From NCBI GenBank assembly GCA_034422735.1, contig DAOUJL010000029.1:1-64000 (forward strand): a stretch of DNA of 64,000 nt, in the 5' to 3' direction. A program made the position numbers and the translations under genes. Source of the DNA: CATOSD01 sp034422735 (GTDB taxonomy: Bacteria; Chloroflexota; Dehalococcoidia; Lucifugimonadales; CATOSD01). Positions 1 through 7,671 of the stretch are shown in pieces; position 1 is the stretch's first letter, and each line of letters starts with the position of its first letter. The notes under the pieces were generated by a model, which was not told the origin of the DNA, searched no databases, and was given only the letters and a program-made list of their open reading frames with translations.

Positions 1-60
1 TTGTAGTCGGGCCATTTCACACCGCTCTTCAATGGTGAGTTGGTGATAAGAGCTTCGCAT
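1..60 (-). CDS. IS30-family transposase, N-terminal fragment (runs off left edge)
   Basis: Reading the minus strand from the ATG at 60-58 gives 20 uninterrupted codons, MRSSYHQLTIEERCEMARLQ, which continue past the window edge. The pattern Y-x-x-L-T-x-E-E-R near the N-terminus is the start of the helix-turn-helix DNA-binding domain of IS30-family DDE transposases. Only this fragment is visible, so the catalytic DDE domain and the intactness of the element cannot be judged. The family call rests on the N-terminal pattern alone. Confidence 0.7.
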   Translation of the reverse strand, partial: MRSSYHQLTIEERCEMARLQ

Positions 61-105
61 GGCAACACCTTAACAAGATGTTGCACTTCGTTTGTGAGTC
101 TAACG
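1..105. mobile_element. Right part of an IS30-like insertion sequence (boundary approximate)
   Basis: The transposase start at 60 is followed outward by a stretch around 79-105 (TGTTGCACTTCGTTTGTGAG and on) that resembles IS30 terminal inverted repeats, which commonly lie within about 50 bp of the transposase start. The opposite end is outside the window, so neither the inverted-repeat match nor a target-site duplication can be shown. The boundary is an estimate. Confidence 0.4.
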
Positions 106-180
106 AATCCAGAGGGGCGGGGCAATCCGTTGCGAAGTCACCCGGCAGCCTGAGACAAGCGCGGGACCCCGACCACCCTC

Positions 181-412
181 TTGATTCTACAGCACACACG
201 TGCTATTTTCTATCTGATAGGCGCTGTACCCACCGGTTGGGGAGCAGGAGCGGGCTTGAAACCCGCCGGCCCCCGGCCCAGGGCCACCGTCACGTTCTGC
301 GCCACGCCCGCGACAGAACGTGACGCCGGTCTGCCGTGATTGAACAGTAAGAAGACAAGCCACCCAGCTACGAAATGGGCGGAATGTAGCAGAATCGAAC
401 GGATTTTTTCGC
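181..412 (+). repeat. Dispersed composite element, copy 1 (promoter-dyad end plus stem/T-run end)
   Basis: End A (181-213) reads as a promoter on +: TTGATT at 181-186, a 17-bp spacer and TATTTT at 204-209. The spacer contains the dyad AGCAC-ACAC-GTGCT (191-204). End B (about 360-409) has the stem GCTAC...GTAGC and then a run of six T at 404-409. A conserved TTCTGCGCC lies inside, before B. The interior also holds an unrelated hairpin (CGGGCTTGAAACCCG). The same A-B arrangement occurs at 13064-13358 and 26309-26568 in the opposite orientation. The copy lies upstream of the amidohydrolase gene and points toward it. Confidence 0.75.
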
Positions 413-512
413 AAAGCCACGCCAGCCGTGCGTGTTGCGCCTGCGGAGAGGCGTGGTATACCATCGCCCGCACCATGCGACAGCGGGCGCCAAGCCGGGA
501 GGAGCCTCGAAA

Positions 513-1694
513 ATGACTGATCTGATACTGAAAGGCGGCGATGTGCTCGACCCCTCGCGGGGACCGCGCGCGAGGCTCGACGTGGTGGTCAGCGACGGCC
601 TCATTTCGGAGGTCGCGCCGGACATCCAGCCGACGGGCGGCGCGCGCATGATCGACGTCTCCGGCAAGCTGGTCACGCCGGGGCTGATAGACCTGCACAC
701 CCACGTTTACGAGGGCGTGAACCAGACCGCCGTGAACCCCGACCTGGCCGGCGTGCTCTCCGGCGTGACCACGCTGGTGGACGCTGGCAGCGCGGGCTGC
801 TACACCTTCGGCGGCTTCCCCCAATACGTTGTGCCGAACGCCCACACCCGAATCTTCTGCATGGTCCACATCTCGCGCACCGGCCTGAATTTCCAGCCGG
901 AGCTGTCGCGGCGCGAGGACATCGATCTCGAAGAGACCGTGCGCGTGGTGCAGGCCAACAGGCCGCTGGTGCAGGGCGTCAAGCTGCGCGCGGTAGGCCC
1001 CGCGGTGCCGGTCATGGGCATCGAGATGTTCAACCTCGCCAAGCAGGCCGCGCGCGATGGCGGCGTGCGCCTGATGGTGCACATCGGCGACAGGTTCGCT
1101 GACGACGGCCCGACGCTGACCCAACAACTGCTGCCGCTGATGGACGAGGGCGACATCATCACGCACCTGTTCTCCGGCAACCCCGGTCGCATTTTGGACG
1201 GGCAGGGCAGCGTGCTGCCGGAGGTGCTGGAGGCGCAGGAGCGCGGCGTGTTCTTCGACACCGCGCACGGCAGGCAGAACTTCAGCTTCGACGTCGCCCG
1301 CCGCGCCCTCGACCAGGGCGTGCGCCCCCTGAGCATCAGCACCGACCTCACCATACCGGGTCGGCTGAACACCGTGCACAGCATGACGGAGATGCTATCG
1401 CGCTTCATGGCGCTGGGCTTCTCGCTGGAGGACACCATACGCATGTCGACGCTCAATCCGGCTAGCGCCATCGGCATGGACGACGAGCTTGGCAGCCTCG
1501 CGCCGGGCCGCGCTGCCGACATAACCGTGCTGGAGGAGGCCACCGGCGACTGGCTCTTCCACGACACTGAGGGCGACACCCTGACAGGCGACAAGGCCCT
1601 GGCTCCGGTGCTCACCGTCAAGGGCGGCGTGGTGTTCCCCGCCGACTGGGGTCCGCGCCCCTGGGGCTGGCTCCCCGACTCGGCCTCCTCATAG
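513..1694 (+). CDS. Amidohydrolase/deacetylase-family metallohydrolase (dihydroorotase-like)
   Basis: A 393-residue protein of the amidohydrolase superfamily, a TIM barrel with a divalent metal centre that hydrolyses C-N bonds of cyclic or acyl-amide substrates. Visible ligands fit the binuclear plan: H62-x-H64 after the PGLIDLHTH strand, K157 as the probable bridging lysine, H190 (MVHIGD), H218 (ITHLFSG) and D278 (STDLTIP). It most resembles the EF_0837/AHA_3915-type branch rather than true PyrC. The substrate is unknown. The ATG at 513 is chosen because GGGAGGAG lies about 10 bp upstream. Open frame continues upstream to 432 but has no homologous look. A dispersed promoter-bearing element (181-412) precedes it, giving a possible leader of about 300 nt. 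The stop codon abuts a palindromic repeat. Confidence 0.85.
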   Translation: MTDLILKGGDVLDPSRGPRARLDVVVSDGLISEVAPDIQPTGGARMIDVSGKLVTPGLIDLHTHVYEGVNQTAVNPDLAGVLSGVTTLVDAGSAGCYTFGGFPQYVVPNAHTRIFCMVHISRTGLNFQPELSRREDIDLEETVRVVQANRPLVQGVKLRAVGPAVPVMGIEMFNLAKQAARDGGVRLMVHIGDRFADDGPTLTQQLLPLMDEGDIITHLFSGNPGRILDGQGSVLPEVLEAQERGVFFDTAHGRQNFSFDVARRALDQGVRPLSISTDLTIPGRLNTVHSMTEMLSRFMALGFSLEDTIRMSTLNPASAIGMDDELGSLAPGRAADITVLEEATGDWLFHDTEGDTLTGDKALAPVLTVKGGVVFPADWGPRPWGWLPDSASS

Positions 1695-1733
1695 TCCCTT
1701 CCCCCTTGATGGGGGAAGGCTAGGATGGGGGTG
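1693..1733. repeat. REP-like palindrome, type 1
   Basis: TCCCTTCCCCCTTGATGGGG and the following AAGGCTAGGATGGGGGTG is one copy, in reverse orientation, of the commonest repeat here: CACCCCCATCCTAACC joined to a CTTCCCCC/GGGGGAAG hairpin. It fills the gap between the amidohydrolase stop and the dehalogenase. Confidence 0.85.
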
Positions 1734-1783
1734 AAAGTGGCCCTCGTGCCCTTCGTGGATAAACTGAGCTTGGAGACCTATAC

Positions 1784-2500
1784 GTGACAAACCCGCTCGA
1801 AAGCGTAGACACCCTGGCATTCGACATCTTCGGCACCGTGCTGGACCTGACCGGCAGCCTTCTGCCGCCCATCCGCGCCTTCCTAGAGGGCCGCGACACC
1901 GACGTCGACGCCGACACCCTCTGGGCCGAGTGGCGCGCCCGCCAGCGCGTCGATCAGTACCAGGACGCGCTGCTGATGGCCGGACACTGCGGCTACCAGG
2001 AGTCCTGCCGGCGCGCCTTCGCCTACTGCCTGCAGGCCAACGGCGTGCCGTACACCGATTCCGAGGTGGCGGAGTTCATGCGCTGCTACCAGGACCTGTC
2101 GCCGTTCGAGGACGCCGTGCGCGGCCTGGAGCGCCTTCGCCGCAGCGGACGCTACCGGCTGGTGGCGCTGTCCAACGGCGAGCCGGACTTCCTGGAGCAC
2201 CTGGCTAGCAACCGCATCAAGGTCGATTTCGACGCCATCATCTCGGTCCAGGAGGGCGGCGCCTTCAAGCCGCATCCTGGCGTGTACCGCGCGGCGGCGC
2301 GTATCCTCGAATCCGAGCCGCACAACATCATGATGGTCGCCGCTCACTCGTTCGACATCATGGGCGCGCGCGCCAGCGGCTACCGCGGCGCGTTCGTGAA
2401 CCGCTACGCCCTTCCTTTCGAGGAGACGCCCTACCAGCCCGACCTCGTGGTGGACGATTTTTCCCAGCTTGGCGACCGTCTGCTGGGCGCGCCGTCGTAG
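1784..2500 (+). CDS. Haloacid dehalogenase type II (HAD superfamily hydrolase)
   Basis: A 238-residue HAD-fold hydrolase. The nucleophile is D14 in FDIFGTVLD (motif I). Motif II serine lies in LSNGEP, motif III lysine is K162 (FKPHPGVY), and motif IV is VAAHSFDIMGA. The VAAH..D.xGA pattern and the helical cap between motifs I and II match (S)-2-haloacid dehalogenases, which replace halide by hydroxyl through an aspartyl ester. Actual substrates may differ. The start is GTG at 1784, with weak Shine-Dalgarno TTGGAGA upstream. It is cytoplasmic and lies 11 bp before the next gene, so the two are probably cotranscribed. Confidence 0.85.
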   Translation: MTNPLESVDTLAFDIFGTVLDLTGSLLPPIRAFLEGRDTDVDADTLWAEWRARQRVDQYQDALLMAGHCGYQESCRRAFAYCLQANGVPYTDSEVAEFMRCYQDLSPFEDAVRGLERLRRSGRYRLVALSNGEPDFLEHLASNRIKVDFDAIISVQEGGAFKPHPGVYRAAARILESEPHNIMMVAAHSFDIMGARASGYRGAFVNRYALPFEETPYQPDLVVDDFSQLGDRLLGAPS

Positions 2501-2511
2501 GGCGCGCGGAC

Positions 2512-3249
2512 ATGGCCGTTCACCAGGGCCTGACCGTGGCGGACGCTGACGAGTTTCACGCGCTGCTGCGACGGGGCGCCGTCTTCGAGCGCTGCAACTT
2601 CGACGACGCCGAGCTGTGGGAACTGGACCTCGAGGAGCTCGAGCTGCGGGACTGCTCGCTGCGGCGAACCGACTTCCGCGACCTGGTGTGCGAGCGGCTG
2701 GTGCTGTCCGGCTGCGACCTGGAGGGCGCGCGCTTCGACGGCGCCGACGCCCACGATGCGGTGTTCGAGAACTGCAACTGCCAGGGCGCGAACTTCACCA
2801 GCGCGAAGCTGAACCTCGCCAAGCTGCTCGACTGCGATTTCTCGGCGTGCCGTTTCGAGGGCGCGAACCTGTTCGGCGCCGACCTCACCGGCTCGCGGCT
2901 CCGCGCCGTGGACCTCTCGGATACGAACCTGGACGGCGTAACGATGCAGCGCGTCGACTTCAGCATGGCGTCGCTGCGTTTCAAGCGCATCGGCGGGGGC
3001 AGGCTAGCGGGAGTCAACCTCACCGAGGCGGACCTGACCGGGTCCGACCTCAGCGGCACCCGGTTCGAGGACTGCCACCTGGCGAGCGTCTACGTGAGCG
3101 CCGAAACGCGCTTCGACCGCTGCGACCTGCGCGGCGCCCACGTGTCCAACGCCGCCCTCGCCACCGCCAGCATGAGAGGCGCGATAGTCTCCGCCGCGCA
3201 GGCGCGGGAGCTGCTCTTCGAAAGCTTTGGCATTGTGGTGGAGGAGTAG
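2512..3249 (+). CDS. Pentapeptide-repeat protein
   Basis: This 245-residue protein is almost wholly built of degenerate five-residue repeats of the A(D/N)LxX type, for example GARFDGADAH, GANLFGADLTGSRL and TEADLTGSDLSGTRF. They predict a right-handed quadrilateral beta-helix from about residue 20 to 225, interrupted near residues 150-165. No signal peptide or membrane segment is seen. Some family members mimic DNA and bind gyrase, while most have no assigned function. Nothing here fixes the role. It follows the dehalogenase after 11 bp and probably shares its transcript. Confidence 0.85.
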   Translation: MAVHQGLTVADADEFHALLRRGAVFERCNFDDAELWELDLEELELRDCSLRRTDFRDLVCERLVLSGCDLEGARFDGADAHDAVFENCNCQGANFTSAKLNLAKLLDCDFSACRFEGANLFGADLTGSRLRAVDLSDTNLDGVTMQRVDFSMASLRFKRIGGGRLAGVNLTEADLTGSDLSGTRFEDCHLASVYVSAETRFDRCDLRGAHVSNAALATASMRGAIVSAAQARELLFESFGIVVEE

Positions 3250-3365
3250 GGAACTATCCGCAAAGGATACCAAGAGCACGAAGAGTCGATGGGGGAAAGA
3301 AGCACTGTGACGATTTCTTGGTATGATTAGTGCCCTACGAGGATAATCCTGAAAGGAGTTGCGCC

Positions 3366-4292
3366 ATGTCGGTACGCATTGGCATAGGCTTTGGCGGATG
3401 GCCGTTCCCGCACAAGGATCCCGGCCTGCTGTGGGAGTACGTGGACGCCTGTGAGGATCTGGACATCGACTCGCTGTGGCTCAGCGACAGGATCGTGTCC
3501 GAGGCCATGAACGTGGAGCCAATGATCGCGCTGTCGTTCATCGCCGCCCGCACGCAAAAGCTCAAGTTCGGCACCAGCGTGCTGGCGCTACCGCTGCGCA
3601 ACCCGACGGTGCTCGCCAAAGAGGTGGCCACGCTGGACTTCCTTTCCGGAGGTCGCTCGCTCCCCGCCGTCGGTCTCGGCACCGAGGAGGAGCGCGAGTA
3701 CGAGGCGTGCGGCACGCGGCGCTCCCAACGCGTGGGCCGCACCGAAGAGGCCATCCAGATAATGCGGCTGCTCTGGTCCCAGGACAGCGTCACCTTCCAC
3801 GGTCGCTACTACACCCTGAACGATGTGAGCGTGCATCCAAAGCCGGTGCAGAAGGAGCTGCCGCCCGTCTGGATCGGCGGTCGCACCGAGGCCGCGCTGC
3901 GCCGCACCGCGAGGGTGGGGGACGGCTGGCTCGTGTCCCAGGCCACGCCGGACGAGGTGTGCGACGGCGTGAGCAAGATCAAATCCTGGGCCGAGGAGTA
4001 CGGCAACGATATCGAGGACGACCACTACGGCGCGCTGTTCAGCTTCAGCATCGCCGACAGCCACGAGGAGGCGCGCAAGCAGGCCGAGCCGTACATGCTC
4101 CGCCGTCGCACGGACGTCGATTACGAAGCGTTCTCCGCTTTCGGCACCGCGGACGACGTGGCCGACTTGATCGATCGCTACATCGAGGGCGGCGCGACCA
4201 AGTTCGTCGCGCGGCCCGCCTGCCCGCCCGAGAAGATGATGGAGCAGCTCGAGCTTCTCGGCCGCGACATCGTGCCCCGCTACCACAGTTAA
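3366..4292 (+). CDS. LLM-class flavin-dependent oxidoreductase (luciferase-like)
   Basis: A 308-residue bacterial-luciferase-fold TIM barrel. The N-terminal strand GIGFGGWPFPHKDPG, the SLWLSDR segment, the LKFGTSVLALPLRNPTVLAKEVATLDFLSGGR block and the WIGGRTEAALRR strand are typical of F420- or FMN-dependent oxidoreductases of the methylenetetrahydromethanopterin-reductase type. The cofactor cannot be decided from sequence. ATG 3366 is preferred because GAAAGGAG lies 8 bp upstream. The upstream in-frame codons to 3330 are non-conserved and overlap a -10-like TATGAT near 3321. It is followed after 26 bp by a metallo-beta-lactamase-fold hydrolase, suggesting a two-gene catabolic unit. Confidence 0.87.
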   Translation: MSVRIGIGFGGWPFPHKDPGLLWEYVDACEDLDIDSLWLSDRIVSEAMNVEPMIALSFIAARTQKLKFGTSVLALPLRNPTVLAKEVATLDFLSGGRSLPAVGLGTEEEREYEACGTRRSQRVGRTEEAIQIMRLLWSQDSVTFHGRYYTLNDVSVHPKPVQKELPPVWIGGRTEAALRRTARVGDGWLVSQATPDEVCDGVSKIKSWAEEYGNDIEDDHYGALFSFSIADSHEEARKQAEPYMLRRRTDVDYEAFSAFGTADDVADLIDRYIEGGATKFVARPACPPEKMMEQLELLGRDIVPRYHS

Positions 4293-4318
4293 GCGCCAGC
4301 CTCCGAAAGAGGTGATCG

Positions 4319-5155
4319 ATGACCGCACACACCATAAGCGTCGGCAACGTCGAGATAACGTCGCTCTCCGACGGATACATCAGATTCCCGACTGACAACT
4401 TCTTCCCCTCGGTGCCCGCCGAGCGCTGGGAGGAGTACCGCGACGAGCTCACCGCCGACGGCAAGCTGGAGCTCAACGTCGGCTCGTTCCTGGTGCGCTC
4501 CGAAGGCCGCGTCATACTCGTGGACACCGGAATCGGCGAGGACTCCTCCAACTTCGACGACGCTCAGTCCGGCCTGTTGCCCCAGGCGCTGGCCGAGATG
4601 GGGGTGTCCGCCGCGGACGTCGACGTCGTGCTCATGACCCACCTGCACGTGGATCACGTCGGCTGGAACGTCGCGCTCTCCGAGGACGGGCCCGTGCCTC
4701 TGTTCCCGAACGCGCGCTACCAGGTGGCGCGGGCGGACTGGCGCGCATTCGCACGCATGGCCCGCATGAACGACGCGCCCTACATGCGTACCCAGGTGCT
4801 GCCGCTGGAGGAGATGGGCGTGCTGGAGCTGTTCGAGGGCGAGGTCGCTCTCACGTCCGAGGTGGTCACCATGCCAACGCCGGGCCACACCCCCGGGCAC
4901 ATGTCGCTGCGCATATCGTCCGCCGGGGAGTCGGCGGTGATCGCGGGCGACGCCACCCACGTGCCGCTGCAAGCGCATGAGACGGACTGGTGTCCCCGCG
5001 CCGACCGCGACCCGAAGCTGTCCACGCAGTCTCGCCACGCCCTCATGGACCGCGTGGAAAACGACGGCGGCCTGCTGATAGCCGGACACTACCCGGCGCC
5101 CGGCTTTGGCCGACTCTCTCGCGGCGACGGACGCCGCATGTGGCTGCCCGCGTAG
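4319..5155 (+). CDS. Metallo-beta-lactamase-fold hydrolase
   Basis: A 278-residue MBL-fold enzyme with the full dinuclear zinc set: H108-L-H110-V-D112-H113, H190 (PTPGHTPGHM), D211 (AGDATH) and H257 (AGHYPAPG). The order and spacing resemble N-acyl-homoserine lactonases and related lactone or ester hydrolases (AttM/AiiA-like), but the substrate is not determined. The ATG at 4319 has GAAAGAGGTGAT directly upstream. No signal peptide is seen. It lies downstream of the flavin oxidoreductase, and a link where the oxygenation product (ester or lactone) is the hydrolase substrate would be inference. Confidence 0.87.
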   Translation: MTAHTISVGNVEITSLSDGYIRFPTDNFFPSVPAERWEEYRDELTADGKLELNVGSFLVRSEGRVILVDTGIGEDSSNFDDAQSGLLPQALAEMGVSAADVDVVLMTHLHVDHVGWNVALSEDGPVPLFPNARYQVARADWRAFARMARMNDAPYMRTQVLPLEEMGVLELFEGEVALTSEVVTMPTPGHTPGHMSLRISSAGESAVIAGDATHVPLQAHETDWCPRADRDPKLSTQSRHALMDRVENDGGLLIAGHYPAPGFGRLSRGDGRRMWLPA

Positions 5156-5193
5156 GAGGCCCCGGCGCGCTCCGTGCTAGCGAATATCCACGC

Positions 5194-5223
5194 TTGCGAG
5201 CCGTGGGCCGCGTCGCCTAGAAT
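5194..5223 (+). promoter_or_regulatory. Predicted sigma-70-type promoter of fabI
   Basis: TTGCGA at 5194-5199, an 18-bp spacer and TAGAAT at 5218-5223 lie 29 bp before the fabI start, after the upstream hydrolase gene ends at 5155. The leader would be very short. Confidence 0.5.
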
Positions 5224-5251
5224 CCACCCACACACCGCATCGGAGGAGCGC

Positions 5252-6028
5252 ATGTATTCCATAGACCTGGCGGGCAAAAAGGCCATCGTGTTCGGCGTGG
5301 CCAACCAGCGCAGCATAGCCTGGAGCATCGCCTCCATTCTGCACGAGGCCGGGGCCACCACCGCGCTCGCCTACCAGAACGAGCGTGTCAGGTCCGGCAT
5401 CGAGCGCCTCGTCGCGCCGTGGGAGGACGACACGCCGCTGATCGAGTGCGACGTGAGCGACGACGCGAACGTGGAGGCGGCATTTGGCCGCGCCGGCGAC
5501 GCGCTCGGCGGCCTGGACGTCATCGTCCACAGCATCGCGTTCGCCAACCGCGAGGACCTGGGAGGCCGCTTCATCGACACCGGCCGCGAGGGCTTTCGCA
5601 TAGCGCTCGACATCAGCGCCTACTCGCTGGTGTCCATCGCCCGATACGGCACCCCGCTGATGACCGGCGGCGGCAGCATAGTCACGCTCACGTTCCAGGC
5701 CGCCGAGCGCGCCTTTCCCGGCTACAACGTCATGGGCACCGCCAAGGCCGCGTTGGAGAACGAGGTCAGGTTGCTGGCCGCGGACCTCGGCCCCGACGAC
5801 ATCAGGGTCAACGCCATCTCCGCCGGCCCGCTGGACACCCTTTCGTCCAGGGTCATCCGGCACTACCGCGACATGAAGCGCGTCCACGCCGAGCGCTCGC
5901 CCATGCGCCGCAATATCACCATGGACGAGGTCGCCAAGACCGCGCTCTACCTGTGCAGCGACCTGTCGAGCGGCGTCACCGGCGAGGTCATCCACGTCGA
6001 CACCGGCTACAACGTAATGGGCATATGA
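5252..6028 (+). CDS. fabI: Enoyl-[acyl-carrier-protein] reductase (NADH), FabI
   Basis: A 258-residue short-chain dehydrogenase-fold enzyme that reduces the trans-2 double bond of enoyl-ACP in the last step of each fatty-acid elongation round. The N-terminal GKKAIVFGVANQRSIAW is the FabI nucleotide-binding loop (FabI-specific G-x-A/V-N-x-x-SIAW). Catalytic Y158 and K165 sit in the Y-x6-K pattern of YNVMGTAKAALE. SAGPLDTLSSR is the substrate-loop region, where other FabI proteins have SAGPIRTLAA. ATG 5252 follows CGGAGGAG. Its last codons overlap a possible ATG of the next gene (ATGA at 6025-6028). Confidence 0.93.
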   Translation: MYSIDLAGKKAIVFGVANQRSIAWSIASILHEAGATTALAYQNERVRSGIERLVAPWEDDTPLIECDVSDDANVEAAFGRAGDALGGLDVIVHSIAFANREDLGGRFIDTGREGFRIALDISAYSLVSIARYGTPLMTGGGSIVTLTFQAAERAFPGYNVMGTAKAALENEVRLLAADLGPDDIRVNAISAGPLDTLSSRVIRHYRDMKRVHAERSPMRRNITMDEVAKTALYLCSDLSSGVTGEVIHVDTGYNVMGI

Positions 6029-6057
6029 GCACGGGTGGGACTGTAGAGGAGGCGGAA

Positions 6058-6618
6058 ATGACTACGCGAGGTCAGAGGACGAGAGCCACTTATGAGGACT
6101 ATCTCAACACGCCAGACGACATTCGCTACGAGCTTCTCGACGGGGAGTTGGTGATGGCGCCAACGCCGAGCACGAGACACCAGAGTATCGCTCTGCAGTT
6201 AGCTACGGTACTAAAGGCTTTCGTCGATCGAAATTCACTTGGCGAGATATATATCGCGCCGTTAGACGTCGTGTTATGGGAAGGCGACGAGGCGAACGTT
6301 GTAGAGCCGGACCTGCTCTTCATTTCCGCCGGGCGTGTGGGCATCATCACCGAGGCCAACATCCAGGGCGCGCCCGACCTCGTGGTCGAAATCCTGTCTC
6401 CGTCCACCCAGGGACGGGACAGGGGCTACAAGCGCGAGCTGTACGCCCACCACGGCGTGGGCGAGTACTGGCTGGTGGACCCGGACGCCAGTACCGTCAC
6501 GGTTCTTGCGCTCGGCGAGAACGACTATGCGGTCGCCGGCACGTACGGCGCAGGGCAGACCCTGGTGTCGCCCACCCTGGAAGGACTGGATCTTAGACTA
6601 GGCGAGGTGTTTCCATGA
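6058..6618 (+). CDS. Uma2-family putative nuclease
   Basis: A 186-residue Uma2 protein (DUF820, restriction-endonuclease-like fold). Visible core elements: YELLDGELVMAPTPSTRHQ, VVEPDLLFIS (acidic D of PD-(D/E)xK), DLVVEILSPST (E) and GYKRELYAHHGVGEYWLVDP (K plus the diagnostic EYWLVDP). ATG 6058 is chosen because GAGGAGGCGG lies 6 bp upstream. An alternative ATG at 6025 overlaps the fabI stop. It overlaps the next gene by 4 bp (ATGA), so it is translationally coupled to a metabolic decarboxylase. The physiological role of Uma2 proteins is not settled. Confidence 0.82.
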   Translation: MTTRGQRTRATYEDYLNTPDDIRYELLDGELVMAPTPSTRHQSIALQLATVLKAFVDRNSLGEIYIAPLDVVLWEGDEANVVEPDLLFISAGRVGIITEANIQGAPDLVVEILSPSTQGRDRGYKRELYAHHGVGEYWLVDPDASTVTVLALGENDYAVAGTYGAGQTLVSPTLEGLDLRLGEVFP

Positions 6619-7121
6619 ACTGGGCCGAGACTATAGCACAGGCGCTCAAGGATGCCGAGGTGTCCCTGGTGGCCTACGTGCCGGACATCAGCATCCACCA
6701 GGTGACGCGGCTGCTGGAAGAGGACGACTACTTTCACGTGGTGTCGGCCACGCGCGAGGAGGAGGCCATCGGCATTGCGTCCGGCGCGTACGCCGTGGGA
6801 CGCAACGCCGCCGTGTTTATGCAGTCCAGCGGCTTCGGCAACTGCGTCAACGCCATCGCCAGCCTGTGCATCCCTTGCCGCCTCCCCATCCCGATGTTCA
6901 TCAACCTGCGCGGCGAGGTGGGCGAGTTCAACATCGCCCAGGTGGCGATGGGCCGCACCACTCGGCCAATACTCGACACCCTCGGCATTCCGTACTACAC
7001 CCTGGACAGCGACGACAGGCTCGCCCAGCGCGTGTCCGGCGCGCTGGCGCTGTGCTACGCCTCGCGCCAGCCGCTCGCGCTCTGCATGACACCGTTGCTC
7101 CACGGAGGCAAACTTGCATAG
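6615..7121 (+). CDS. Thiamine-diphosphate decarboxylase, alpha (PYR-domain) subunit, sulfopyruvate/phosphonopyruvate decarboxylase type
   Basis: A 168-residue protein equal to the N-terminal PYR domain of ThDP enzymes. E50/E51 within ATREEEAIGIASGAYAVGR supplies the glutamate that activates the thiazolium. GRNAAVFMQSSGFGNCVNAI is the next conserved block. Length and split architecture match ComD (sulfopyruvate decarboxylase alpha) and the N-half of phosphonopyruvate decarboxylase. The substrate is unproven. It starts in an ATGA overlap with the Uma2 gene and ends 8 bp inside the beta-subunit gene, so the subunits are tightly coupled. Confidence 0.8.
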   Translation: MNWAETIAQALKDAEVSLVAYVPDISIHQVTRLLEEDDYFHVVSATREEEAIGIASGAYAVGRNAAVFMQSSGFGNCVNAIASLCIPCRLPIPMFINLRGEVGEFNIAQVAMGRTTRPILDTLGIPYYTLDSDDRLAQRVSGALALCYASRQPLALCMTPLLHGGKLA

Positions 7122-7665
7122 ATACTCCGCAACCCGCATGATGCTGGACCTGGTCGGCGACCTGCCTATCGTCGCCAACCTCGGCCCCACCACCGACGAG
7201 CTGTGGCACGCCGGTCACCGCGACCGCAACTTTTACACATACGGCTCGATGGGGCTGTGCTCTTCGATAGCCCTTGGCATGGCGCTATCCACCGACGAGA
7301 AGGTCATCTCGCTGGACGGCGACGGCTCGCTGCTGATGAACATGGGAACCATTTCCTCAATCGGTCGCGAGCAGCCCCGAAACCTCGTCGTAGTGGTCTG
7401 GGACAACGAGCAGTGGGCGCAGACCGGCAACCAGTTGAGCCACACCGCCTACGGCACCGACCTCGAGCAGGTGGCCCGCGGCTGCAACATCGCCAAGACG
7501 GCGACGGTGCGCGAGGAGGAGGAACTGCAGACTGTGCTGATGCAGGCGCTGGAAGAGGATGGCCCCTGGTTCATCGTCGCCAAGATCGAGGAAGAGCCGG
7601 AGTACATGCCCGTCGCACCGATAGAGCCGGAGATGACGCTGTACCGTTTCCGCAACACGTTCTAG
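7114..7665 (+). CDS. Thiamine-diphosphate decarboxylase, beta (PP-domain) subunit
   Basis: A 183-residue partner carrying the ThDP/Mg-binding PP domain. The G69-D-G71 SLLMN motif, the following strand NLVVVVWDNEQW and the helix GCNIAKTATVREEEEL match ComE or the C-half of phosphonopyruvate decarboxylase. Together with the gene upstream it should form a heteromeric 2-oxo-acid decarboxylase. The start is TTG at 7114, chosen because a strong ACGGAGG sits 7 bp upstream. Any later start would lose the first strand. It overlaps the alpha gene by 8 bp and ends 6 bp from the convergent MFS gene. Confidence 0.8.
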   Translation: MHRYSATRMMLDLVGDLPIVANLGPTTDELWHAGHRDRNFYTYGSMGLCSSIALGMALSTDEKVISLDGDGSLLMNMGTISSIGREQPRNLVVVVWDNEQWAQTGNQLSHTAYGTDLEQVARGCNIAKTATVREEEELQTVLMQALEEDGPWFIVAKIEEEPEYMPVAPIEPEMTLYRFRNTF

Positions 7666-7671
7666 GCTAGG

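Noticed and set aside
1741..1770. TCGTGCCCTTCGTGGATAAA and the similar GGATACCAAGAGCACGAAGA at 3268 as regulatory sites
   Set aside because: They look like two short copies of a common intergenic repeat. No palindrome or promoter geometry is associated with them.
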